DNA of 64,000 nt from Pararoseomonas sp. SCSIO 73927 (GTDB taxonomy: Bacteria; Pseudomonadota; Alphaproteobacteria; Acetobacterales; Acetobacteraceae), in assembly GCF_037040815.1 (NCBI RefSeq), contig NZ_CP146232.1, forward strand, positions 3,280,501 to 3,344,500, given 5' to 3'. Positions 40,575 through 47,131 of this stretch are shown here, piece after piece; within the stretch, counting starts at the first letter, position 1; every line of letters begins with the position of its first letter. The translations under genes were made by a program, and so were the position numbers. The notes under the pieces were generated by a model. That model was not told the origin of the DNA. It saw only the letters and a list, made by a program, of their open reading frames with translations, and searched no databases.

Positions 40575-40922
40575 GTGACGCGCGTAAAGCTCTGGGCCGG
40601 CCTCGGCCTGCTCTCCCTGATGCCGGCAGAGGCTCTTGCGGCCAACCCCGTTCCCCGCCCCGAGGCCTCTGCGGCCGCCGGCCCGGTCAGGCCGGCGCAG
40701 CTCTTCGGTCCCATCGGTGAGCGCGAGCGCGGCGAGGGCGAGCGCGGCTACCGCCGCGAAGGGGAGGGAGAGGGTGAAGGCGAGGGCAGGTATCGTCGCG
40801 GTGAGGGCGAAGGGGAGGGCGAGGGGGAGCGCGACCGGCGACGCCCGCTCTTCGGCCAGGGTGAGCGCGGCGAAGGCGAGGGTGAAGGGGAGAACGAGGG
40901 TGAGGGCGAAGGCCGCCGTTAG
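40575..40922 (+). CDS. Exported Glu/Gly/Arg-repeat protein of unknown function
   Basis: 115 aa, not recognised. A Sec signal (about 4-23, LWAGLGLLSLMPAEALA) is followed by a Pro/Ala linker, the segment RPAQLFGPIGERERG, and about 65 residues of alternating GEGEGE and RGYRR/RYRR units, with LFGQGERGE near the end. The tail is disordered and strongly charged, with no cysteine or histidine. The start is GTG with GGGGGA six bases upstream; it is only 12 bp from the divergent PiuC start, so their control regions must overlap each other's genes. Simple-sequence repeats can create false frames, but the signal peptide argues for a real gene. Confidence 0.62.
   Translation: MTRVKLWAGLGLLSLMPAEALAANPVPRPEASAAAGPVRPAQLFGPIGERERGEGERGYRREGEGEGEGEGRYRRGEGEGEGEGERDRRRPLFGQGERGEGEGEGENEGEGEGRR
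40733..40916 (+). repeat. GAGGGCGA simple-sequence repeat block
   Basis: Irregular tandem copies of a 6- and 12-base unit (GAGGGC/GAAGGG) encode the Gly-Glu repeats of the exported protein. The block is purine-biased on the plus strand and is prone to slippage by in-frame units, so length may vary between strains. Confidence 0.7.
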
Positions 40923-40940
40923 GCGGCGCGGGTCGCCGGC

Positions 40941-41411
40941 CTAGATCACGAAGTTCAGCGGCTCCGAGGCCGGCGGGTTCAGCCCGGCGGCCGCGGAGCG
41001 GCGCAGGAGATCCTCCAGGGTCAGCCCCTCCAGCCTCTCGCGCAGCGCCTCGTCCAGCTCCGCCCAGAGGGGGGTGACGACAAGGGCGTGGAGAGGGCCG
41101 GAGAGGTCGCTGCCCGCCTCCGCCCCGTCCACCACCGCCGCCACGGCCTCGGAGAGCCGGATGTCGCGCGGGCGCCGGGCTAGGCGGTAGCCGCCGCGCG
41201 GGCCGCGCACCCCTTCCAGCAGGCCGGCGCGGGACAGGGCCTGGAAGACCGGCTCGATCCCCCGGCGCGCGGCGCCCAGGCGGTCCGCGACCTCCGCGCC
41301 GCCGGCGACGGGCCCGTTGCCCCCGCGCCCGGCATGGAAGGCGACGTCCAGCAGGACGGAGACCGCCGTGAGGGCGCGGTCCTGGCGTAGAAGTCGGAGA
41401 TTCGGCTGCAT
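40941..41411 (-). CDS. Rrf2-family regulator without cysteine ligands
   Basis: Winged-helix regulator of the Rrf2 family, 156 aa. The helix-turn-helix occupies about 38-75, ending in the family hallmark GPRGGYRLAR. IscR, NsrR and RsrR carry three Cys just after this point; this protein has no cysteine at all, so it cannot ligate a cluster in the usual way and may sense something else or none. It starts nine bases after the stop of the DapA-family gene and is likely its partner in one operon, perhaps as an autoregulator acting at the dyad at 42330-42348. Confidence 0.9.
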   Translation of the reverse strand: MQPNLRLLRQDRALTAVSVLLDVAFHAGRGGNGPVAGGAEVADRLGAARRGIEPVFQALSRAGLLEGVRGPRGGYRLARRPRDIRLSEAVAAVVDGAEAGSDLSGPLHALVVTPLWAELDEALRERLEGLTLEDLLRRSAAAGLNPPASEPLNFVI

Positions 41412-41420
41412 CGGCCCTAT

Positions 41421-42314
41421 CTACGCATCGTCCGCGTGAATTTCCAGATCGGCCAGGGCTGCCGCCACCTCCTCGCGGCCCGCCGCGGAGAGGGCGGGCT
41501 GCGGGGGCAGGGGGACGCCGACGGGAAAGCCCTGGATCTCCAGCGCGCCCTTGATGCAGGCCGCGAGGGCGTGGCGCGCGAAGAGCTCGTTCAGGCGCCA
41601 GAGCCGGCGCTGCAGCTCCATGGCGGTCGCCCAGTCGCCCGCGCGGCAGAGTTCGTAGAGGCGCACGCTCTGGCGGGGGATGGCGCAGGCGGGCCCGGCC
41701 ACCCAGCCCACGCCGCCGATCAGCATGACCGCCGCCGGGATATGGGCGGAGGCCGCGAAGACCCGCATCCGCCCCTCCGTCCGGTCCATGATGGAGAGCA
41801 GCCGGCCGGTGTTGGTGGAGGCGTCCTTCACGTAGCCGATGCGCGGGTGGCGCGAGAGGGTGGCGAGGGCGGGCAGGGAGAGGTCGGAACGTTGGAACTG
41901 CGGGTTGGTGTAGAGCACCACCGGAAGCTCCGTCGCGTCCGCCACGGCGGTGAAGTAGTCCACCACCCCCGCCTCCGGCACGGGGAAATAGGCTTCCAGG
42001 ATGGCGAGCACGCCGTCCGCGCCCAGTGCGGCCGCCTCCTTCGTCTGGCGCACCGCCTCGGCCGTGGTGTTTGCGGCGATCCCCGCCACCACGGGCACGC
42101 GGCCGGCCGCGGCCTCCACCACCACCTCGATGATGCGGCGGCGCTGCTCCGCGTTCAGGTAGGCGAACTCCCCCGTGCTGCCGAGTGGAGTGAGGCCGTG
42201 CACGCCGGCGGCGATCAGGTGCTCGCAGAGCCGGGCCAGCACCTCGTCCAGCACCCGCCCGTCCGGGCCGATGGGGGAGACGAGGTAAGGGAAGACGCCG
42301 TGAAGGTCCTGCAT
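41421..42314 (-). CDS. Dihydrodipicolinate synthase-family (DapA/NAL) aldolase
   Basis: Class I aldolase/lyase with TIM-barrel fold, 297 aa. The motif [10 protein letters not shown] corresponds to the family GTTGE site, Tyr in VVLYTNP is the proton relay, and Schiff-base Lys lies in IGYVKDAST. The residues around the active site differ from DapA proper, so this is more likely a catabolic pyruvate or 2-keto-acid aldolase. ATG 42314 is chosen because the family begins at HGVFPYLV; longer in-frame extension is Pro/Arg-rich. Followed by the Rrf2 gene. Confidence 0.9.
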   Translation of the reverse strand: MQDLHGVFPYLVSPIGPDGRVLDEVLARLCEHLIAAGVHGLTPLGSTGEFAYLNAEQRRRIIEVVVEAAAGRVPVVAGIAANTTAEAVRQTKEAAALGADGVLAILEAYFPVPEAGVVDYFTAVADATELPVVLYTNPQFQRSDLSLPALATLSRHPRIGYVKDASTNTGRLLSIMDRTEGRMRVFAASAHIPAAVMLIGGVGWVAGPACAIPRQSVRLYELCRAGDWATAMELQRRLWRLNELFARHALAACIKGALEIQGFPVGVPLPPQPALSAAGREEVAAALADLEIHADDA

Positions 42315-42329
42315 GGCGCGAGCTAAGGC

Positions 42330-42348
42330 GACAGGTTCGCCACCTGTC
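42330..42348 (-). promoter_or_regulatory. Perfect dyad upstream of the aldolase gene (candidate operator)
   Basis: GACAGGT (42330-42336) and ACCTGTC (42342-42348) are perfect inverted repeats separated by 5 bp, 15 bp before the aldolase ATG. On the minus strand TGGACA at 42351-42346 and TTAGCT with an 18-bp spacer would put the dyad between -35 and -10, the classical place for repression. The co-transcribed Rrf2 protein is the obvious candidate ligand, but this is inference. Confidence 0.5.
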
Positions 42349-42451
42349 CAGGCCCCGGCGCAACGCCGGCGCGGGGATGCGCCGAGGGCCTGCACGGCGC
42401 GCTTGCGGGCCGGGCACGGCGGGCGCAGCACGGGGGCGAAAGGAATCCGCC

Positions 42452-43069
42452 ATGACCCATCGCATCGACACCGTCGAGGCCCTCGAGGCCCTCTACGGCG
42501 TGCCGAACGACGCCTCCACGGTGAAGGAGGTGCCCGGGATCACGCCGGAGTACCGCGCGATGATCGAGGCCTCGCCCTTTCTCGCCCTGGCCACCGTCGG
42601 GCCGGAGGGGCTGGATTGCTCCCCGCGCGGCGACCGGACGGGGGAGCTGGTGCGGATCGCGGATGAGCGGACGCTGTTGCTGCCCGACCGCCGCGGCAAC
42701 AATCGCATCGATTCCCTGCGCAACATCGTGCGGGACCCGCGCGTGGCGCTGATGTTCCTCATCCCCGGCCACGGCAACGCGCTGCGGGTGAACGGGCGCG
42801 CCCACCTCTCGGCCAACCCGGCGCTGCTGGAAAGCTTCGGGGTAGAGGGCAAGGCGCCGCGCAGCGTGGCAGTGGTGAGAGTGGAGAGCGTCTACTTCCA
42901 GTGCGCCCGGGCGGTGATCCGCGCCGGGCTCTGGGACCCGGAGGCGCGAGTGGCACCGGGGCGCCTGCCCACGCCGGGCCGGATCCTGGCCGCGCTGAGC
43001 GAGGGGCAGGTTGGGGGCGAGCCCTACGATGCCGGCTGGGCGGCGCGGGCGAAGGAGACGATGTGGTAG
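42452..43069 (+). CDS. PPOX-class FMN-dependent flavoprotein (MSMEG_1061-like)
   Basis: Pyridoxamine-phosphate-oxidase-fold flavoprotein, 205 aa. Family marks: [19 protein letters not shown] near 45-63, [39 protein letters not shown] and the [14 protein letters not shown] segment near the C-terminus. Enzymatic substrate unknown; relatives reduce or bind small molecules through FMN. Divergent from the aldolase gene. ATG 42452 has AAAGGA ten bases upstream. Confidence 0.92.
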   Translation: MTHRIDTVEALEALYGVPNDASTVKEVPGITPEYRAMIEASPFLALATVGPEGLDCSPRGDRTGELVRIADERTLLLPDRRGNNRIDSLRNIVRDPRVALMFLIPGHGNALRVNGRAHLSANPALLESFGVEGKAPRSVAVVRVESVYFQCARAVIRAGLWDPEARVAPGRLPTPGRILAALSEGQVGGEPYDAGWAARAKETMW

Positions 43070-43082
43070 GGGCCTGAACCCC

Positions 43083-44228
43083 CTACTTCTCCTTCTCGGC
43101 CTTTTCCGGCTTCTCGCCCTTGTCGGCGGTCTTGAGGTGGTCGAGCAGCTTCTGCGTGGCCACCGCCTTGTCCGTGCGGTCCATGGCGGCGACCTCGGCC
43201 GCCAGCCGATCCAGCGCCAGCTCGTAGATCTGGCGCTCGGAGAAGGATTGGTCGGGCTGGCCGGCGTTGCGGTGCAGGTCGCGCACCACTTCCGCGATCG
43301 CGATCGGGTCGCCGGAGTTGATCTTCTGCTCGTACTCCTGGGCGCGGCGGGACCACATCGTGCGCTTGATGCGCGCGCGGCCCTTCAGCGTGTCCATCGC
43401 CTCGCCCATCACCTTGTCGGAGGCGAGCTTGCGGAGGCCCGAGGAGGCCGCCTTGGCCATCGGGACCTTCAGGGTCATGCGGTTCTCCTCGAAGGTGACG
43501 ACGATCACCTTGAGGGTAAGGCCCGCCACGGGCACCTCCTCGATCCCCTGCACCTGGCCGACGCCGTGGGTGGGATAGACGACGTGGTCGCCCGCCTTGA
43601 AGTCCTTCCCGGCATTGCCGAGGGGCTTGGGCGGCGGGGCCGGGCGGATGGGGGCCTGGATGACGGGCTCGGACGGGGTGGTGCTGGTCATGCTCGGTGC
43701 GGGCGCCGGGGGCTCCGCGGCGCCCGTGGGGGCGGCGGGGCGAGCGGTGGCGCGGGAGGGTGGCGGGGAGGTCTCGGCCGGCTCCGCGGGCGCGGTCCGG
43801 GGCGCAGGCTCGACCTTGGCGGGGTTGCTGGCGCGGGCAGCGGCGGCTTTCGGGGCGGTTGCCTTGGCGGATGCCGCAGGAAGGGGCTTCGCCGCCGCCG
43901 CCGCGGGGAGTGGCCTGGCCGCCGGTGCCGCGGCATCGGCCTTCGCAGCGGGCAAGGGCTTCGCAGCGGACAAGAGCTTCGCAGCGGGCAGGGCCTTCGC
44001 CACCGGCTTCGGCTCGGCCTGCGGCGCCTCGCTCTTGCGGGCGGTGGCCATGGGCTTGGCCTTGGCGGCGGGCTTCGGCGCGGCGGGCTTGCCGGCGCCC
44101 GCCTCGGGGGCCTTGCCCGCCCCCTTGCTGTCGGACGCCTTGCCTCCGGCGGGTGCCTTCATCATGCTCTCCGCGATCCTAGTGGCGCCGCCGGTGCCGG
44201 GGCTGCCGGTGCCGGGAGCGCCGGCCAC
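43083..44228 (-). CDS. carD: CarD-family RNA polymerase-binding regulator with a long Ala/Pro/Lys N-terminal extension
   Basis: CarD/CdnL family protein that stabilises open complexes at promoters. The conserved core spans about 207-365: KAGDHVVYPTHGVGQVQGIEE (RNAP-interaction domain) and the helical DNA-binding part with SRRAQEYEQKINSGD. Usual length is about 160-190 aa; here roughly 200 extra residues precede it, made of Ala, Pro and Lys with LPAAK-type repeats like a histone H1 tail, and the C-terminus ends in a Lys/Glu tail. The first ATG-like start is used; ATG at 44165 or later would shorten the tail. Position after fdxA is typical for alphaproteobacteria. Confidence 0.93.
   Translation of the reverse strand: MAGAPGTGSPGTGGATRIAESMMKAPAGGKASDSKGAGKAPEAGAGKPAAPKPAAKAKPMATARKSEAPQAEPKPVAKALPAAKLLSAAKPLPAAKADAAAPAARPLPAAAAAKPLPAASAKATAPKAAAARASNPAKVEPAPRTAPAEPAETSPPPSRATARPAAPTGAAEPPAPAPSMTSTTPSEPVIQAPIRPAPPPKPLGNAGKDFKAGDHVVYPTHGVGQVQGIEEVPVAGLTLKVIVVTFEENRMTLKVPMAKAASSGLRKLASDKVMGEAMDTLKGRARIKRTMWSRRAQEYEQKINSGDPIAIAEVVRDLHRNAGQPDQSFSERQIYELALDRLAAEVAAMDRTDKAVATQKLLDHLKTADKGEKPEKAEKEK
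43941..43994 (-). repeat. Three tandem 18-bp repeats in the CarD tail
   Basis: Units beginning CTTCGCAGCGG at 43941, 43959 and 43977 (plus-strand reading) differ at a few positions and encode LPAAK/LLSAAK hexapeptides of the extension. Divergence between copies shows the tail is not an assembly artefact. Confidence 0.75.
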
Positions 44229-44280
44229 CCGGGGCTGCCCTGGCCCCGCAGGCGCCGTTGCTGCCTTGCGGCACGACAGG

Positions 44281-44301
44281 CCCGCGCCGGTCCGGCGCGG
44301 G
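44281..44301 (-). other. GC-rich dyad between fdxA and carD
   Basis: CCCGCGCCGG and CCGGCGCGGG (44281-44301) are perfect 10-bp arms around one base; as RNA an 8-bp stem with a 5-base loop. It lies in the probable 5' leader of carD, downstream of a TGACGG...TAGGGT promoter-like pair at about 44350-44325 on the minus strand. It may be a partial fdxA terminator or a carD leader structure. Confidence 0.35.
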
Positions 44302-44404
44302 GCGCTCGCGTTCCAGGCGGCACCCTATCACAGGATGTCGATTCCGTCACGCCGCCGTGTCCACGTGAAGGCAACGCGGCGCGCGGCCCCCGGTTGAGGC
44401 GCCT

Positions 44405-44737
44405 TCAGGCCTCGCCGGGAGCGGGGTCGAACAGCGCCTTCTTGTCGGGCTTGCCGTCCCACTCCTTCGCGTCGGCCGGCGGCTCGCCCTTGCGGGACAT
44501 GTTCGGCCACTGGGCAGCGTAGGTGCGGTTCAGCTCGGCCCAGTCCGTGGCGCGCTCGTCGCTGTCGGGGAAGATGGCTTCGGCAGGGCATTCGGGCTCG
44601 CAAACGCCGCAGTCGATGCACTCGTCGGGGTGGATCACCAGCATGTTGGCGCCGACGTAGAAGCAGTCCACCGGACACACCTCGACGCAGTCCATGTACT
44701 TGCAGCGAATGCAGTTCTCGGTGACGACGTAGGTCAC
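44405..44737 (-). CDS. fdxA: 7Fe ferredoxin (FdxA type)
   Basis: Azotobacter-ferredoxin-I-like electron carrier with one 3Fe-4S and one 4Fe-4S cluster, 110 aa. The cysteine pattern is [18 protein letters not shown], then [12 protein letters not shown], as in the family; the WPNMS and KEWDG blocks follow. GTG 44737 is preferred as start: it gives the family N-terminus TYVVTENC, and GGGA lies seven bases upstream. The other in-frame GTG (44743) is only one base from that GGGA. The gene lies 176 bp before carD. Confidence 0.96.
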   Translation of the reverse strand: MTYVVTENCIRCKYMDCVEVCPVDCFYVGANMLVIHPDECIDCGVCEPECPAEAIFPDSDERATDWAELNRTYAAQWPNMSRKGEPPADAKEWDGKPDKKALFDPAPGEA

Positions 44738-44875
44738 AAGCACGTCCCTTCACGGCCCGCGGGGCGGAGCAGAATTCCCGTGCGCCGCAGATGGACCGTT
44801 GCGGCGCGGCATGCAAGCGAGGCTTTCGTCGGGGCAGCGGTGCGCCGGGCCGGGTGGCCGGAACTCGGACGGGCA

Positions 44876-46831
44876 TCAGGCCGGGCATTCCCCCGGCCCG
44901 GCCGCGCGCAGGGCCATGCGGCGCAGCAGGAAGGCGCCGCCCGAGAAGGAGAGCTCGACCACGCCGGGCGCCTGGGTCAGGCAGAGATGGCCCTCCGCTT
45001 CTCCGGAAGCGGGCAGCGCCCAGGTCGCCGCCGGGCGGCCGCCAGCCGAGACGGTGATGCGCGCCGGCCCATCCCCTGCCGCGCGCAGGCCGAAGGCGAG
45101 CCGGTGCGGCCCCGGGCCGGACCCTGGGACGAGGCGCAGCACCAGCCGGGCGCCGTCCGCCGCCCGCGTTCCCTCCGGCCCGGCCGGGTCCCACCCCGGG
45201 GCGGCGGGCAGCGGGCGGGCGACGAGGTGGACCCAACCCGGGCCGGAAGCGGTGAAGTCCACCGCCTCTCCCTCCGCCAGATCGGGCGCGGCAAGGCGGC
45301 GGGGCGGCGCCAGGGCAGCGACGCAGGCGATGGCGGGGGTGCCGGCGGCGCCCGGGGCTCGCTCGCAGGGGCCGGTCGGCACCACGCCGTAGGCGGCCAG
45401 GGTGGCGCGGGTGGACTCCTCCATCGGCAGGTCCGGGCCGAGGGTGAGGAGCCGTCCGCCCGGCGGGGCGCGCAGCCCGGCCTCGATCCTCGCCCGCAGC
45501 GGCCCGCCCGTCGCCAGCCCGGTGTCGGTCATCGCGAGGAGGCGGGACTCCCGCGGCAGCACCGGCCCCCAGATCCCCATGGGATGCGCGGTGACGAGGA
45601 CGGCGGCGGGGGCTCCGAGGGATAGGGGCGGCACGAGGGGCCGCGCCTCCCCCCAGGGCCGGTGGCCCCAGTCCGGGGCACGGGTGGCCGCGAGGAGAAG
45701 GGCGGCCACGGCCAGCGCCGCGGGCAGGGACAGGCGCATGGGAGGGGCGGCGGCGGCCAGAATCACCAGCAGCATCCCCGCCAGCAGATCCGGCACGATG
45801 GCGTAGCGGTGGATGGCGAAGCCGAGCAGCCAGACGGCGGCGCCGACCACCAGGAACAGCATGGCCCGCTGCCGCGCCTCCTCCTCCCGCGCGCGATGGG
45901 GCCGAATGAGGGTGGCGGCGAGCGCCAGGAGCGCGACCGGCAGGGCCAGGAGGAGGCGCGGATCGGCGGAGGGGAACTCCGCCGTGGGATGCGCGCCCGT
46001 CGCAATCCACCAGGGGTAGAGCAAGGCCTGCCCGAGCCCCTGCGGCACGAAGCGGAGGTCGGCGAAGGAGTCCGGGTTGGCGGAGGGCGAGCGGAACAGC
46101 CCGTTCATCGCGGGAAAGACGGGGTTGCCCAGCGTCGCCCAGAGATAGGCCGCCCAGGCGCCGCCGGTGAGCAGCAGGCCGGCGGCCCCGCCGGCGGCGA
46201 CACGCCAGACCGCGGCGAGGGTGGGGGCGAAGCCGCGCCACGGCAGCAGGGCCGCCGCGGCCAGGGCCGGGATGAAGACAGCGTTGGTCAGCTTCAGCCC
46301 CACCGTTCCCCCGACCAGCACCCCGGAGAGGAGGAAGAGCCGCCGGTCTCCCTCCCATCCCCGGATCAGGGCGAGGAGGCCGAGCAGCACCGGCGCGGCC
46401 AGGGCCAGGTCGGCGAAGCTCGTCCCGATCTCCGAGATGGCCATGGCGCCCGTCGCGCCCGCCAGCACCGCCACCGCGCGGACAGTGCCGTCCCGCGCGC
46501 CCAGTGCCCCGGCCAGCATCCAGGCGGCGGCGACGGTCAGCGCCTGGATCGCCGCCACCGCCACGGCGACGGCCGGCGGGGGCAGGAGCTGTCGCAGCCC
46601 GTACAGGGGAAGGTAGGGCAGGGGATTGAAGTAGCCCTGGATGCCCGCCGGGCCGACATCCAACCCCAGCCGCCCGTGCAGCAGGGCGTAGGGGCCGTAA
46701 TCGTGGTAGTTCTGCAGGTCCCAGTTCGTGTCCTCGCCCGCCCACAATGCCCAGGCGGCGAAGACGAGAAAGCCGATGGCCCATGCGCCGGCGGCGCCGC
46801 GCCAGACACGGCCGGCGGGGGCCGGGCTCAA
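44876..46831 (-). CDS. Polytopic membrane protein, GT-C glycosyltransferase-like
   Basis: About 651 aa. A dozen hydrophobic segments between about residues 10 and 400 are followed by a 250-residue soluble C-terminal part rich in Pro/Gly/Ala that looks beta-sandwich-like. After TM1 comes an Asp-containing loop (EDTNWDLQNYHDYG), the position and style of the catalytic loop of GT-C lipid-linked-sugar transferases (GT39/GT87-like). Specificity unknown. TTG 46831 is proposed as the start because it overlaps the hslR stop (TTGA) and leaves a short cytoplasmic N-terminus; a GTG at 46909 would add an Arg-rich stretch lying inside hslR. It interrupts the usual hslR-fdxA order. Confidence 0.78.
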   Translation of the reverse strand: MSPAPAGRVWRGAAGAWAIGFLVFAAWALWAGEDTNWDLQNYHDYGPYALLHGRLGLDVGPAGIQGYFNPLPYLPLYGLRQLLPPPAVAVAVAAIQALTVAAAWMLAGALGARDGTVRAVAVLAGATGAMAISEIGTSFADLALAAPVLLGLLALIRGWEGDRRLFLLSGVLVGGTVGLKLTNAVFIPALAAAALLPWRGFAPTLAAVWRVAAGGAAGLLLTGGAWAAYLWATLGNPVFPAMNGLFRSPSANPDSFADLRFVPQGLGQALLYPWWIATGAHPTAEFPSADPRLLLALPVALLALAATLIRPHRAREEEARQRAMLFLVVGAAVWLLGFAIHRYAIVPDLLAGMLLVILAAAAPPMRLSLPAALAVAALLLAATRAPDWGHRPWGEARPLVPPLSLGAPAAVLVTAHPMGIWGPVLPRESRLLAMTDTGLATGGPLRARIEAGLRAPPGGRLLTLGPDLPMEESTRATLAAYGVVPTGPCERAPGAAGTPAIACVAALAPPRRLAAPDLAEGEAVDFTASGPGWVHLVARPLPAAPGWDPAGPEGTRAADGARLVLRLVPGSGPGPHRLAFGLRAAGDGPARITVSAGGRPAATWALPASGEAEGHLCLTQAPGVVELSFSGGAFLLRRMALRAAGPGECPA

Positions 46832-47121
46832 CCCGGGGCGATCTCTTCGTAAAGGGCGCGGGCCTCGGCGGGCGGGCCGCGGCGCCCGGCCAGGGCCTGC
46901 ACGCGCCACACCTTCACCACGCCGCGCTCCGGCCCGCCGAGCGCGAGGGTGAGCACGTCACCCGGCCGCAGCCGGGCGTGGGGCTTGTCCACGGGCTGGC
47001 GGTTCAGTCGGACGGAGCCGGCCTCCACCAGCGCTGCGCAGGCGGAGCGGGTCTTGGAGAGGCGGGCGCACCAGAGCCACTTGTCCAGGCGCTGCCAGTC
47101 CCGGTCTTCCGCTTCCGCCAT
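46828..47121 (-). CDS. hslR: S4-domain RNA-binding protein (Hsp15-like)
   Basis: Small RNA-binding protein, 97 aa, of the HslR/Hsp15 family, which in E. coli rescues stalled 50S subunits carrying nascent chains. The S4 core reads RLDKWLWCARLSKTRS, LVEAGSVRLNRQPV, then LRPGDVLTL. It follows the helicase gene by 10 bp and overlaps the next gene's TTG start. Confidence 0.93.
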   Translation of the reverse strand: MAEAEDRDWQRLDKWLWCARLSKTRSACAALVEAGSVRLNRQPVDKPHARLRPGDVLTLALGGPERGVVKVWRVQALAGRRGPPAEARALYEEIAPG

Positions 47122-47131
47122 GCGCGCCGGG

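Noticed and set aside
40733..40916. Possible CRISPR-like repeat array
   Set aside because: Units are 6-12 bases, without unique spacers, and they encode a continuous Gly-Glu protein tail.
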